From Legionella moravica DSM 19234 (GTDB lineage Bacteria; Pseudomonadota; Gammaproteobacteria; Legionellales; Legionellaceae): 64,000 nucleotides of DNA. The notes beneath the pieces were generated by a model. It saw nothing but the letters and a program-made list of their open reading frames with translations. It was not told the origin of the DNA and did not search any database. The position numbers were made by a program, and so were the translations under genes. The stretch is from positions 1-64,000 of the forward strand of contig NZ_KE383999.1 in assembly GCF_000423305.1 (NCBI RefSeq), read 5' to 3'. Every line of letters begins with the position of its first letter. Position 1 is the first letter of the stretch. This document shows, in pieces, positions 10,011 to 18,432 of this stretch.

Positions 10011-10405
10011 CTTAAGGTGTTTAAATGATTCGGATTATACAATTCGATATGATTTGTATCCATACCACTGAAATTTGTAGTTAAGCTTCTGTCATCAATA
10101 CCAAGGCTCTTCGCTTCTTGTATGTTGTTTTTATCTCTGTACATGACAAAAAAACCGGTCATGCCCGCGCAGGCGGGCAACCATCCATCAAAATAAACCG
10201 ATGCTATGGTCAAGCCAGTGAGGATTGTTTTGCTTAGTGAGATTAATTTTCCATTGACGGTTCCACTTCTTGATACGTTTTCTCTGGTTATAGCTTCATA
10301 AACATCAACGTGAATTTCATAATAATCCAAATGATGAACATAATACCTTTGGGTGAATCTTTCAGCCGAGTCTTCCTTGTGTAACCAAAATTGCAGGTCA
10401 GCGAG
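10007..10405 (-). pseudogene. Decayed gene fragment interrupted by a palindromic repeat
   Basis: An open frame without a stop runs from about 10405 to 10007. The only ATG is internal (10330), yet the 25 codons upstream of it read like real protein (FWLHKEDSAERFTQRYYVHH). Upstream the frame meets a stop just before an inverted palindrome. In its middle the frame reads straight through another copy of that palindrome (10148-10184), giving the meaningless but familiar repeat peptide WLPACAGMTGFF. So coding sequence lies on both sides of a repeat insertion. I do not recognise the family. A short working protein of 107 aa from the internal ATG is possible but less likely. It overlaps the start of the ankyrin gene by 4 bp. 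Confidence 0.4.
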
Positions 10406-10475
10406 CTATTTCAACTTACTTCAGTGTCGAATGCGAAATGGTTGCCCGCCTGCGCGGGCATGACAGGCTTTTTTT
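10148..10475. repeat. Pair of inverted GC-rich palindromes bracketing 254 bp
   Basis: The arms 10148-10184 and 10438-10475 are inverted copies differing at only a couple of positions. Each arm contains its own hairpin (TGCCCGC, 4-nt loop, GCGGGCA) and ends in a run of seven A or T. They resemble intrinsic terminators or REP-like elements, oriented so that each T-run faces away from the enclosed DNA. The enclosed DNA is part of the decayed coding frame. This could be a small mobile unit or two independent repeat insertions. Confidence 0.7.
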
Positions 10476-10708
10476 AGGAAGTCTTATGGGATTACAGCAG
10501 GGTTTCATAGAAAGATGGAGTTAATACAAAGAAGGGCTTATGGGTTTCGTAACTTTGAAAATTACAGAACTCGTGTTAGGGTGCAGTGCTGTTAAATCTG
10601 AGTGCTCCGTAATTGGCAAAGGCCCAAAAATTATAGGTTAAGGGTTAAAGTTTTGTGTTCTTGATTAGTGCCCCTGGATTTTGGGAAGAGCCGAAGCCTA
10701 TGTTTATA

Positions 10709-10785
10709 TGGCGTCCCGAACAGGATTCGAACCTGTGACCTGCCCCTTAGGAGGGGGCCGCGCTATCCAGCTGCGCCACCGGGAC
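10709..10785 (-). tRNA. tRNA-Arg (anticodon CCT)
   Basis: The complement folds as a 77-nt cloverleaf. The acceptor GTCCCGG pairs with TCGGGAC, the T-loop is TTCGAAT, and the anticodon stem GCCCC/GGGGC encloses the loop CTCCTAA, giving anticodon CCT (reads AGG). The 3' CCA is encoded at 10709-10711. This is a rare-codon Arg tRNA, a type often used as an integration site, but no integrase is present next to it. Confidence 0.95.
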
Positions 10786-10796
10786 TAACACTCGCA

Positions 10797-10825
10797 AGTC
10801 TACCTTTATCATTAATAAATGACAA
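10797..10825 (-). promoter_or_regulatory. Putative sigma-70 promoter of tRNA-Arg
   Basis: On the minus strand TTGTCA (10820-10825) is followed after exactly 17 bp by TAGACT (10797-10802), 11 bp before the tRNA 5' end. Spacing and boxes fit a vegetative promoter. Confidence 0.6.
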
Positions 10826-11056
10826 CGGGATTCATGTGGTTCTTTATTAAAATTATAGTTTTTAACCGGTTCAGGAGTCTTATGGAAAGACCTTCCTCAG
10901 ATTAAGTGGGGTGATGTAAACCGTTTTGAGAGTGTCTATTTGCCGTGAATTCTGGCACTTGACTTGATCTTTTAAACTACGGTACCTTCGATTGCTTCTC
11001 CACAGAAGAGCTGGTTGGGGGGGTATGGGATTGTTCAATATGAAAAGGATGTTTCT

Positions 11057-12145
11057 ATGAGGGTTATCAATAAAATTTATGGTGAAAAGAGCATTCGAGG
11101 TACAGATAAAAGGAGCCTTGTCTCGGAGGATAATCACCGCTTAATGGGTTCTTTGACCCATTCTTTAACTTGTCTGGACGAGGTCGCTCCCGCATCGGTC
11201 TCTTTGTCAAAAGATTCTATATCGCTTAAAAATGCCTATGGTTTTTGTTTTAATAATTTTTTTCAATCAAACTTAATTCAAACCGCTGCTGGTTCGTTAA
11301 CCGCTTTTTTTGCTGTACGTCATGACATTCATCATCAATCTCTCTCAAATCAGCTGAAGAGTTACATACCCGGTATTTATTCTTTGATAGATCCCGCTGA
11401 GTTTCCTGTTTCTTCTTATTTTAAGATTAAGTTAACTGCCTATGATTCACGAATATTTTTGCACATGGAGTGTTGCGCGTTTGTTAATTTATATCATTAC
11501 GATTTAAATAATCTCTTGGATTTATTGAATGATCACAAAAATGGTGAAGGAGCCTCTGATGCTCAAGATAAAACACCTATTGAGATAGTGGAGAAGATTG
11601 TTGTGCCAAATACGATGCATTCTGCAGTGAAAGTCAGGCACATTAAAACAGATAAGAGTATTTTTATTACCCCCTTGCTCAATATAATTCAGTCTTATGC
11701 TATGAATTGTTTAAATCGATTTGAAGAGTTGAGTATAAACAGAGAGGCAGAGGCTTTTCAAACTGCCCGTGCTTTGGGTGTGATTCTGAAACGAATAGAA
11801 AAAAATTATTTATCTGTCACGTTTGATGAGTATGAGATGGCATTAACGTTGCTCAAAACTTTGGAAGGTAATGAAACCTATCAAATGGATCCTCAGATTT
11901 GGCTTTCTATGACTAAAATTAGAGATGCATTGGAACGTTTAAAGAACAAAGCTGTATTTGTAGATAAAGGCATGGAAGTAAGTCAACATCAATTGGATAT
12001 TTTGATGCAGGAACTTAAACTTCATGAGGGTGTTAAACCGAAATCCGATATTTGGTTTCCATTGGGTACAGTAGATAATTTAATTCAACAGTTAGAGGTT
12101 TTTTATCCAGATTACACGGTAAGTTCAGCTTCTTTGGTTATATAA
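11057..12145 (+). CDS. Hypothetical protein, Legionella-type orphan (possible effector)
   Basis: A 362-aa protein of unknown function. I chose the ATG at 11057 because AAGGAT lies at a good distance before it; an upstream TTG at 11015 would add 14 residues but has no better ribosome site. There is no signal peptide, no clear membrane segment and no catalytic motif that I can recognise. The N-terminal part is Ser/Asp-rich with a loop-like region, and the C-terminal third (about 240-345) is predicted to be helical with heptad-like charged stretches (LERLKNKAVFVDKG, LDILMQELKLHEG). It lies alone downstream of tRNA-Arg in a repeat-rich accessory region. Its lack of recognisable family and its cytosolic character fit a Dot/Icm substrate, but that is inference from genome context only. 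Confidence 0.65.
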   Translation: MRVINKIYGEKSIRGTDKRSLVSEDNHRLMGSLTHSLTCLDEVAPASVSLSKDSISLKNAYGFCFNNFFQSNLIQTAAGSLTAFFAVRHDIHHQSLSNQLKSYIPGIYSLIDPAEFPVSSYFKIKLTAYDSRIFLHMECCAFVNLYHYDLNNLLDLLNDHKNGEGASDAQDKTPIEIVEKIVVPNTMHSAVKVRHIKTDKSIFITPLLNIIQSYAMNCLNRFEELSINREAEAFQTARALGVILKRIEKNYLSVTFDEYEMALTLLKTLEGNETYQMDPQIWLSMTKIRDALERLKNKAVFVDKGMEVSQHQLDILMQELKLHEGVKPKSDIWFPLGTVDNLIQQLEVFYPDYTVSSASLVI

Positions 12146-12331
12146 TGTTTTGAAATGACCCTTTTAAATTTTTTTGAATTAAATCAATGAAGGGATTAAG
12201 AGTTTAGAAAAAATATAGAATAAAGTGCGACTAGCTTCTATTATAAAATGGATGCTCATGAATACATACTGATACACGATTTAAAAAGACTGATACAGGG
12301 TTGCATGTCATTATGAATAAGGACGGATAGG

Positions 12332-12787
12332 ATGAAATACTTTAAATTTGTAGTTACATCTCTCATTGTCTGGTTTCATCTAACCAGTACAACATTTGCA
12401 TCGGATTATGCTAACAGCCTGGTAGGTGCTCAGGGTTATGATTTGGTTTCATACCATCAAATAAGTGGCCCTGTTCGAGGAAATGGTAATCATACCGTTT
12501 TTTTTGATGGGATCAGCTATATTTTTGCAACTGATGCCAATAAAAAAGCATTTCAGGCCGATCCTAAAAAATATTTGCCAGCATACGGCGGTTATTGTGC
12601 TTATGGGGTTTCCGTTGGGAAAAAGATAATTAGCGATCCGATGGCATGGAAAATCGTGAATGGAACTCTCTATCTAAACCTTAATAATCAGATTCAGGAG
12701 ATTTGGTCTAAAGACATTAATGGGTATATTAAAAAGGCAGATGATGAATGGCCCAAAATAATGAATAAAGACCCTGAAGACCTTTAA
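12332..12787 (+). CDS. YHS domain-containing exported protein
   Basis: A 151-aa protein with an N-terminal signal peptide (about residues 1-23, ending STTFA-SDY). The rest is a YHS-type domain: GYDLVSYHQ-SGPVRGN near 35-50, the paired aromatic core FFDGISYIFATDANKKAFQADPKKYLPAYGGYCAYGVSVGKK around 56-98, and DPMAWKIVNGTLYLNLN. The YHS family is linked to metal binding, and small periplasmic members are common in proteobacteria, but no reaction is established. The gene starts after a 186-bp gap with GGACGGATAGG before the ATG, and ends against a strong convergent hairpin shared with the next gene. Confidence 0.8.
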   Translation: MKYFKFVVTSLIVWFHLTSTTFASDYANSLVGAQGYDLVSYHQISGPVRGNGNHTVFFDGISYIFATDANKKAFQADPKKYLPAYGGYCAYGVSVGKKIISDPMAWKIVNGTLYLNLNNQIQEIWSKDINGYIKKADDEWPKIMNKDPEDL

Positions 12788-12797
12788 AACTTCGGAT

Positions 12798-12833
12798 TCA
12801 ATCCCGCCATGAAGTAATTTATGGCGGGATTGA
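12798..12833. terminator. Bidirectional hairpin between convergent genes
   Basis: A perfect 13-bp stem (TCAATCCCGCCAT with ATGGCGGGATTGA) and a 10-nt loop lie between the ends of the YHS gene and the ETF-QO gene. Position and stability suggest it terminates both transcripts, although T-runs are weak. Confidence 0.7.
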
Positions 12834-12839
12834 TAAATA

Positions 12840-14468
12840 TTACATTCCTGTATAGTTAGGTCCGCCTCCACCCTCAGGCGCATGCCAGATAATGTTTTGA
12901 CGAGGATCTTTTATATCACAGGTCTTACAGTGAATGCAGTTTTGAGCATTAATTTGTAATCTTGGCCCTTGATCTTCCTCTACTATTTCGTACACAGCAG
13001 CTGGGCAGTAGCGACTTTCCGGAGAGGCATAGGTTTTCAGATTTACATCAATTGCCAGTTTTGGCTGTTTTAATTTGAGATGGCAGGGCTGATTTTCTTC
13101 ATGATAGGTATTGGATAAAAATACAGAGGAAAGCTTGTCAAAAGTTAGTTTGCCATCAGGCTTAGGGTAATTAATTTTTTTTGCTTTTTCTGCAGAAATC
13201 AAGCAGGTATGATCTGCGTGATTGGATAAAGTCCACGGAGAATGGCCTCGGGTAATATAAGTTTCGAAAGCCGCATTAATTAAACCAGGGATAAGGCCAA
13301 ATTTAAATCCGGGTCTAATGTTACGCACGGAATACAGTTCTTTGGCTAGCCATGATTTTTTTATTTTTTCAGGGTAGGTGCTTAACTCATATTGATTTGA
13401 TGTGTCCTGAATTAACGCGTCAAAACAGGCCTGAGCAGCGAGCATGCCTGATTGCATCGCGGTATGAATTCCTTTGATTTTTGGAACATTGAGAAAACCG
13501 GCAGCATCACCAATCAAAGCTCCGCCAGGAAAGACAAGCTTGGGTAGAGATTGCCATCCTCCCTCATTGAGGGCACGTGCCCCATAGCCAATTCGTTCTC
13601 CTCCTTCTAATACAGAGCGGATTATTGGATGTGTCTTAAATCGCTGTAATTCTGCAAAGGGATTTAACCATGGGTTTTTATAATCCAAACCAACAACAAA
13701 CCCAATGGCAACACGTTGTTTGGATAGATGATAAATAAAGGACCCTCCATAGGTCGCGTGATCCATGGGCCAGCCTACAGTATGAATTACTTTGCCGGGT
13801 TCATGGCGTGAAGCATCGACTTGCCATAACTCTTTTATTCCTATTCCATAGGTTTGTGGCTGCGCATGGTCTCTTAGATGAAACCGACTCATCAAATACT
13901 GACTGAGCTGACCACGACATCCTTCAGCAAACAATGTTTGCTTTGCCAATAAGTGCATTCCAGGTTGAAAATTATTGGTTTCTTTACCTTCTTTATCAAT
14001 ACCAACATTCCCTGTTGAAACGCCGATAACCTGGTTTTTATCATTGAATAAGACTTCAGCTGCCGCAAATCCAGGGTATATCTCACAGCCCAGGCTTTCT
14101 GCCTGTTCTGCAAGAAATAGACACAGTTCACCGAGGCTGATGATGTAATTTCCCTGATTGTGCATAGGCTTGGGAGTGGGTAATTTATAGGATTTTTTTT
14201 CAGTCAGAAAATAGAATTGATCCTGTATTACCTGAGTATCAAGAGGTGCGTTCTGCCATGTATCTGGAAGTAATTCTTTTAAGCTTATTGGCTCTAATAC
14301 CGCTCCGGAAAGAATATGTGCTCCAATTTGAGAGCCTTTCTCTAAAATACATACGGACAGCTCTTTTTGTGAGGCATGAGCTAATTGTTTTAATTTTATA
14401 GCTGCAGACAAACCTGCAGGTCCAGCTCCTACTATAATGACATCAAATTCCATTGTTTCGTGTTCCAC
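12840..14468 (-). CDS. Electron transfer flavoprotein-ubiquinone oxidoreductase
   Basis: A 542-aa inner-membrane-associated FAD/[4Fe-4S] enzyme. It passes electrons from ETF, reduced by acyl-CoA and amino-acid dehydrogenases, to ubiquinone. Seen: the FAD motif VGAGPAG at 13-19, KGSQIGAHILSGAVLEP near 45-60, GDAAGFLNVPKIKGIHTAMQSG around 317-338, and the C-terminal iron-sulfur motif CIHCKTCDIKDPRQNI with GGGGPNYTGM at the end, all as in the mammalian and bacterial enzymes. The GTG start at 14468 sits 5 bases after AGGAGAT; the ATG five codons on (14453) is the alternative. It stands alone, convergent with the YHS gene. The etfAB partners are not in the window. Confidence 0.95.
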   Translation of the reverse strand: MEHETMEFDVIIVGAGPAGLSAAIKLKQLAHASQKELSVCILEKGSQIGAHILSGAVLEPISLKELLPDTWQNAPLDTQVIQDQFYFLTEKKSYKLPTPKPMHNQGNYIISLGELCLFLAEQAESLGCEIYPGFAAAEVLFNDKNQVIGVSTGNVGIDKEGKETNNFQPGMHLLAKQTLFAEGCRGQLSQYLMSRFHLRDHAQPQTYGIGIKELWQVDASRHEPGKVIHTVGWPMDHATYGGSFIYHLSKQRVAIGFVVGLDYKNPWLNPFAELQRFKTHPIIRSVLEGGERIGYGARALNEGGWQSLPKLVFPGGALIGDAAGFLNVPKIKGIHTAMQSGMLAAQACFDALIQDTSNQYELSTYPEKIKKSWLAKELYSVRNIRPGFKFGLIPGLINAAFETYITRGHSPWTLSNHADHTCLISAEKAKKINYPKPDGKLTFDKLSSVFLSNTYHEENQPCHLKLKQPKLAIDVNLKTYASPESRYCPAAVYEIVEEDQGPRLQINAQNCIHCKTCDIKDPRQNIIWHAPEGGGGPNYTGM

Positions 14469-14760
14469 ACGATCTCCTGCTTCAAAAAGATAAAATCATC
14501 GCTTTTATGCGTCATAAGATCAAGATTAAATTAAATAATATAACCATGTCGAATAGGATTAATTGACAGACGAAGCAATTGCATTAGCGTTAATATATTT
14601 CAGGAATACACCACTTGAGAGTACCATATATTTTTGGTCGCTATTTTTGTCTATACTTTGAGTAATTTATTTCACTCATATAGCGGCTAATTTGGTCTGA
14701 TTGTTAAATAAATAGGTTAACCTTGTTATGGTGAGTTGATGTGGTTAGCGGGTGTACTTA

Positions 14761-16572
14761 ATGAAGAATGATAATAAAAATACAGAAGAGTTACCAAAAA
14801 AACTTGGCCAGTTTTTTTTATATTTTATTAAAAAACAACGTTTGGCATTTACTGTTTTTTTTCTGGCTCCCATTACGATGGTTTTGGAAAATAATGCCAT
14901 TCCTTATTCATTGAAGATGATTGTTGATGCATTAGGATCTCATTCACCTGGTCAGAATATTTTTTTAGCTGTTGCTCCTGCGTTATGGGTAGGAGGAGGA
15001 GCCTGGATTACTTTGCTGATTATTTTGCGATTGCAAAACTGGTGGCAAGGCTATGTAATTCCGAGATTTCAGGCTGATGTGCGAATGTCAGTATTCGGTT
15101 ATTTAAGCAAGCAATCGTATCATTATTTTTCCAATCAAATGGCCGGAAGTCTGGCGAATAAAATTAATGACTTGCCGCGTGCTTTAGATTCGATTTTTAT
15201 GATCATTACCTGGTATGGAATCGCTGCCTTTTCATCAATTATCGTTGCTTTGATTCTTATGTGCACCATTAATTATTGGTTCGCCATAGTATTGCTTACA
15301 TGGATAGTTCTCCAGTTATTAATCAGCTTTAAATTATCAAAAAAAGTTGATCGATATTCTATTGAGAATGCTGAAGATAAAAGTGAATTAAGTGGGAAAA
15401 TTGTTGACAGCCTCAGCAATGCTAATGCCGTTAAGTTGTTTGCCCGCTCCAGGGATGAAATGGCCTATGTTAAGTTAAGCCAGGATAAGGAAGAACAAAG
15501 CAACAAGAAACTGACGATTTATATGAATATATTTCGTTTGTATTTGGACATCCCGGTTACTATCATGTTGGTCACCATGGTTACTCTGCTCTTGGTTTTC
15601 TGGCAAAGAGGATTAATTACTACAGGTGATCTGGTCTTTATTTTTAATGTCTCTTTTGCCATCATGACTCAAATTTGGTACTTGTGCCATGCAATGGCTG
15701 ATCTCTACCGGGAAATAGGAATTGCACGTCAAGCCATTGCTCTGCTTAGTGCGCCGATTGATGTTTTGGATGATTCTGGTGCAAAACCTCTGGTTGTTAC
15801 AGAAGGAAAAATTGAGTTTGACCATGTTACATTTCATTACAACAAGGGAAAGAAAGTATTTGAAAATAAATCGGTCATTATAGAGCCAAATCAGCGCGTA
15901 GGGCTGGTTGGTTTTTCCGGTAGTGGTAAAACAACGTTCATCCATTTAATTTTACGTTTTTTTAATGTTGAGTCAGGTCGCATACTTATTGACGGACAGG
16001 ATATCAGCAAAGTGACTCAAGATTCCCTTCGAACAGCAATCAGCATGATTCCTCAGGATACTACATTATTTCATCGAACCTTAATGGAAAACATTCGCTA
16101 TGGAAAGCCTGACGCTACTGATGAGGAAGTCATTCTGGCATCGAAGAAAGCCTGCTGTGATGATTTTATTTCGTTATTACCTGAAGGGTACAACACTTTG
16201 GTCGGGGAACGAGGTATTAAACTCTCGGGAGGACAACGACAACGCATAGCGATTGCCCGTGCAATTTTAAAAAATGCGAAATTAGTGATACTCGATGAAG
16301 CGACTTCTCAACTTGATTCATTAACTGAAGAGGCGATACAAAATTCACTATGGCATTTGATGGAGAATAAAACCACAATTGTGATCGCTCATCGCTTATC
16401 GACCTTGTTGCATATGGACAGAATCCTTGTGTTTGAACAAGGGAAAATAGTTGAGGATGGCACGCATGATGAATTAGTTGCTAAAAATGGGCTGTATAAG
16501 TCAATGTGGGACGCCCAGGTAGGTGGCTTCCTGCCTGAATCAGATAAAGAGAGAGACAATTGGGATGAGTGA
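14761..16572 (+). CDS. ABC exporter, fused permease and ATPase (half-transporter)
   Basis: About 603 aa. The N-terminal half has six predicted membrane segments (roughly residues 20-325), and the C-terminal half is a complete ABC ATPase: Walker A GFSGSGKTT near 383-391, signature LSGGQRQR near 487, Walker B LVILDEATS near 508 and the H-loop in IVIAHRLS. Such half-transporters of the MsbA/multidrug type work as homodimers and export lipids, peptides or drugs; the substrate is unknown. The ATG at 14761 is preferred over a GTG at 14752. It overlaps the following methyltransferase gene by 8 bp, so the two are probably translated together. It begins after a 290-bp AT-rich gap that probably holds the promoter. 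Confidence 0.85.
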   Translation: MKNDNKNTEELPKKLGQFFLYFIKKQRLAFTVFFLAPITMVLENNAIPYSLKMIVDALGSHSPGQNIFLAVAPALWVGGGAWITLLIILRLQNWWQGYVIPRFQADVRMSVFGYLSKQSYHYFSNQMAGSLANKINDLPRALDSIFMIITWYGIAAFSSIIVALILMCTINYWFAIVLLTWIVLQLLISFKLSKKVDRYSIENAEDKSELSGKIVDSLSNANAVKLFARSRDEMAYVKLSQDKEEQSNKKLTIYMNIFRLYLDIPVTIMLVTMVTLLLVFWQRGLITTGDLVFIFNVSFAIMTQIWYLCHAMADLYREIGIARQAIALLSAPIDVLDDSGAKPLVVTEGKIEFDHVTFHYNKGKKVFENKSVIIEPNQRVGLVGFSGSGKTTFIHLILRFFNVESGRILIDGQDISKVTQDSLRTAISMIPQDTTLFHRTLMENIRYGKPDATDEEVILASKKACCDDFISLLPEGYNTLVGERGIKLSGGQRQRIAIARAILKNAKLVILDEATSQLDSLTEEAIQNSLWHLMENKTTIVIAHRLSTLLHMDRILVFEQGKIVEDGTHDELVAKNGLYKSMWDAQVGGFLPESDKERDNWDE

Positions 16573-17335
16573 AGCGAATAGGGAGTACATCAATCATTTT
16601 AATCAGGGATCCGAGCATTATTTACTTTGCCGCCCGGATTATCCTCCAGTGTTGTTTGACTATTTGACACAGTGGGTTGATCCGAATGTCACTGTTTGGG
16701 ATTGCGGTACGGGAAATGGTCAGGCGGCTGTTGCTCTGGCAGAACGTTTTTCACACGTTATTGCTACGGATATTAATCAGGCTCAGCTTGATGTCGCGGC
16801 ACAGCGTGATAACATCAAGTATCTCTGCACCCCAGCTGAAAAAACTCCGATTCAATCCGGCTCTATCAGTTTGATTACCGTTGCGCAGGCTTTGCATTGG
16901 TTTAATTTTTCTTTGTTTTACAAAGAAGTAAGGCGAGTCAGCAGCCTCAAGGGTATCATCGCAGCCTGGTGTTATAGTTTAGGCTCCTTGAATGATGATG
17001 CGTTAAATAGCCTCATTAAAAAACTCTATTATGATGTTTTGGGTACTGAATATTGGCCTAAAGAACGATTTTATATTGATGAGAAATATCAAACCATTCC
17101 TTTTCCGTTTATTAAAATTGAAACACCTGAATTGAGCATGAAAAAGAGAGTTAACTTTAATCAATTGATTGGATATTTATCTACATGGTCTGCAGTAAAG
17201 GAATATCAAAAACGGCAAGGTGCTAACCCGCTTGATTTAATCGTTGATGAATTAAAATCCTGCTGGGGAAATGTCGATATGGAGCGAGAAATCATTTGGC
17301 CTTTGCACTGTTTGATAGGAAGAGTTCATGGTTAA
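16565..17335 (+). CDS. SAM-dependent methyltransferase, class I
   Basis: A 256-aa cytoplasmic protein. The ATG at 16565 overlaps the ABC exporter stop by 8 bp, and translational coupling is the reason for choosing it. Seen: motif I VWDCGTGNGQAAVALAERF near residues 39-57, motif II VIATDINQAQLDVA, then AEKTPIQSGSISLITVAQALHWFN, the usual post-II motif of the ubiE/Methyltransf_11 branch with its typical ALHWF signature. The substrate is unknown. Coupling with an exporter suggests that the exported compound, or a resistance step, involves methylation; this is inference. Confidence 0.8.
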   Translation: MSEANREYINHFNQGSEHYLLCRPDYPPVLFDYLTQWVDPNVTVWDCGTGNGQAAVALAERFSHVIATDINQAQLDVAAQRDNIKYLCTPAEKTPIQSGSISLITVAQALHWFNFSLFYKEVRRVSSLKGIIAAWCYSLGSLNDDALNSLIKKLYYDVLGTEYWPKERFYIDEKYQTIPFPFIKIETPELSMKKRVNFNQLIGYLSTWSAVKEYQKRQGANPLDLIVDELKSCWGNVDMEREIIWPLHCLIGRVHG

Positions 17336-17452
17336 TTTAACATGTGGACTTATGGCAAAGTGCTATGCTTATAACAGGCAATAGTGTTTGAGGTGTGCTT
17401 AGGGAGAGCAAAGCAAATCCCCAATGCATTAATAACTCAGAAGCAGGAGCAT

Positions 17453-17773
17453 ATGATGTTTGCTCGAATTGGTTTATTGACTATGGTGTTGAATCTTTCT
17501 TTAATGACCAGTGCAATGGCAATGCGCTGTGGTGATAAATTAGTGTATGAAGGGGACAGCCAATATAACGTACTGATTAAATGCGGCGAGCCACTGTACA
17601 AGCAGATTTATGAACAGTCTGTACCAATCTATAATCAGTACGGATATCAGGTTGGCGTGGGAACAAGTACTATAGAAACCTGGATATATCAAAAATCATC
17701 GGCTGAATTTCAATACGAATTAATATTTAATTCTGGTGTATTACAAACTATTAACGCCAATAGAAATCCGTGA
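17453..17773 (+). CDS. Small exported protein, DUF2845-like
   Basis: A 106-aa product from the ATG at 17453 (a second ATG follows at once), with GCAGGAG as ribosome site. The signal peptide covers about residues 1-23 (ending AMA), and the mature part begins with MRCGDKLVYEGDSQYNVLIKCGEP. The two cysteines, the GD-x-K-V/L pattern and the repeat-like VGVGTSTIETWIYQ agree with DUF2845, a family of small periplasmic proteins of unknown role. It ends 26 bp before the start of the next exported protein, so the two are likely cotranscribed. Confidence 0.65.
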   Translation: MMFARIGLLTMVLNLSLMTSAMAMRCGDKLVYEGDSQYNVLIKCGEPLYKQIYEQSVPIYNQYGYQVGVGTSTIETWIYQKSSAEFQYELIFNSGVLQTINANRNP

Positions 17774-17799
17774 CAATAACATTAAAAAGCAGGCAGGGA

Positions 17800-18171
17800 A
17801 TGATGATGAATATTTTATTGGGTTGTTTATTAATGGGGTTTTCAATTTTAGCAAATGCATCCGAAGATTTGACTATGAATGTGGCGAATAACGAAACCAG
17901 CTTTGTAGTGACTTTGGCGGCAAATCCAACAACAGGTTATCAATGGTCTGTGGATCAATATGATAAAGATTTATTGACTCTGACGAGCTCTCAGTATCAG
18001 CGGCCTAAAACAAATCTGATTGGAGCTGGAGGGGAAATGAAGTTCACTTTTTCTGTAAATAAAGGTAAAACATACCCTAAATCAACAAAAATGGTGTTCA
18101 GTTACGCCCGTTCCTGGGAAAAAGAACCTGTAAAAATACAGACGGTCGTTGTTAATTTTGTGAATCCCTAG
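17800..18171 (+). CDS. Exported chagasin-like (I42) protease inhibitor
   Basis: About 123 aa from the first of three consecutive ATGs (17800), preceded by GCAGGGA. The signal peptide is residues 1-21 or so (LANA-SED). The mature domain carries the three inhibitory-loop marks of family I42: NPTTGYQWSV (NPTTG loop), a middle GAGGEMKFTFSV loop, and ARSWEKEP in the place of the RPWE loop. Family members block papain-like cysteine proteases in protozoa and bacteria. In a bacterium that lives in amoebae it might protect against host or own cysteine proteases; this is inference. The gene lies right behind the DUF2845-like gene, and the ABC exporter-methyltransferase pair is just upstream. Confidence 0.75.
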   Translation: MMMNILLGCLLMGFSILANASEDLTMNVANNETSFVVTLAANPTTGYQWSVDQYDKDLLTLTSSQYQRPKTNLIGAGGEMKFTFSVNKGKTYPKSTKMVFSYARSWEKEPVKIQTVVVNFVNP

Positions 18172-18277
18172 CAATCGTTGATAATTGACTTGTTTAATTA
18201 ATTGCAAGAGTCTTCGTACCGTAGCTTGTCCTTGAATCTTCTTTACATCTTCGAAACCCAGTTCAGCTCTATAGAAT

Positions 18278-18365
18278 GGATTCCGCGGTCGAAGCCGCGG
18301 AAATTCGAAGTATAGTCTTTACTCACACCTCAACCGAATTCCCGCGGCATTGACCGCGGGATCCA
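18278..18365. repeat. Pair of inverted REP-like palindromes (copies 1 and 2)
   Basis: Two copies of an imperfect palindrome, CAACCGAATTCCCGCGG-n-CCGCGGGATCC, stand in opposite orientation (18278-18310 and 18331-18365) about 20 bp apart. They lie in the gap between the protease inhibitor gene and malic enzyme. The same family recurs at 52593-52907. Confidence 0.8.
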
Positions 18366-18432
18366 GGGGGTAGGCAATGATGTGGTCAAGCGACCGTGAT
18401 TGGCTCAGCCAGGTATGCGCAGAGGTCAATGG

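Noticed and set aside
10709-10785. tRNA-Arg as attachment site of an integrated island
   Set aside because: No integrase gene and no repeat of the tRNA 3' end was seen nearby.
10668-10850. 60-aa open frame over the tRNA-Arg gene
   Set aside because: It is the reverse complement of the tRNA; the peptide (NRIRTCDLPLRRGPRYPAAP) is a familiar tRNA artefact.
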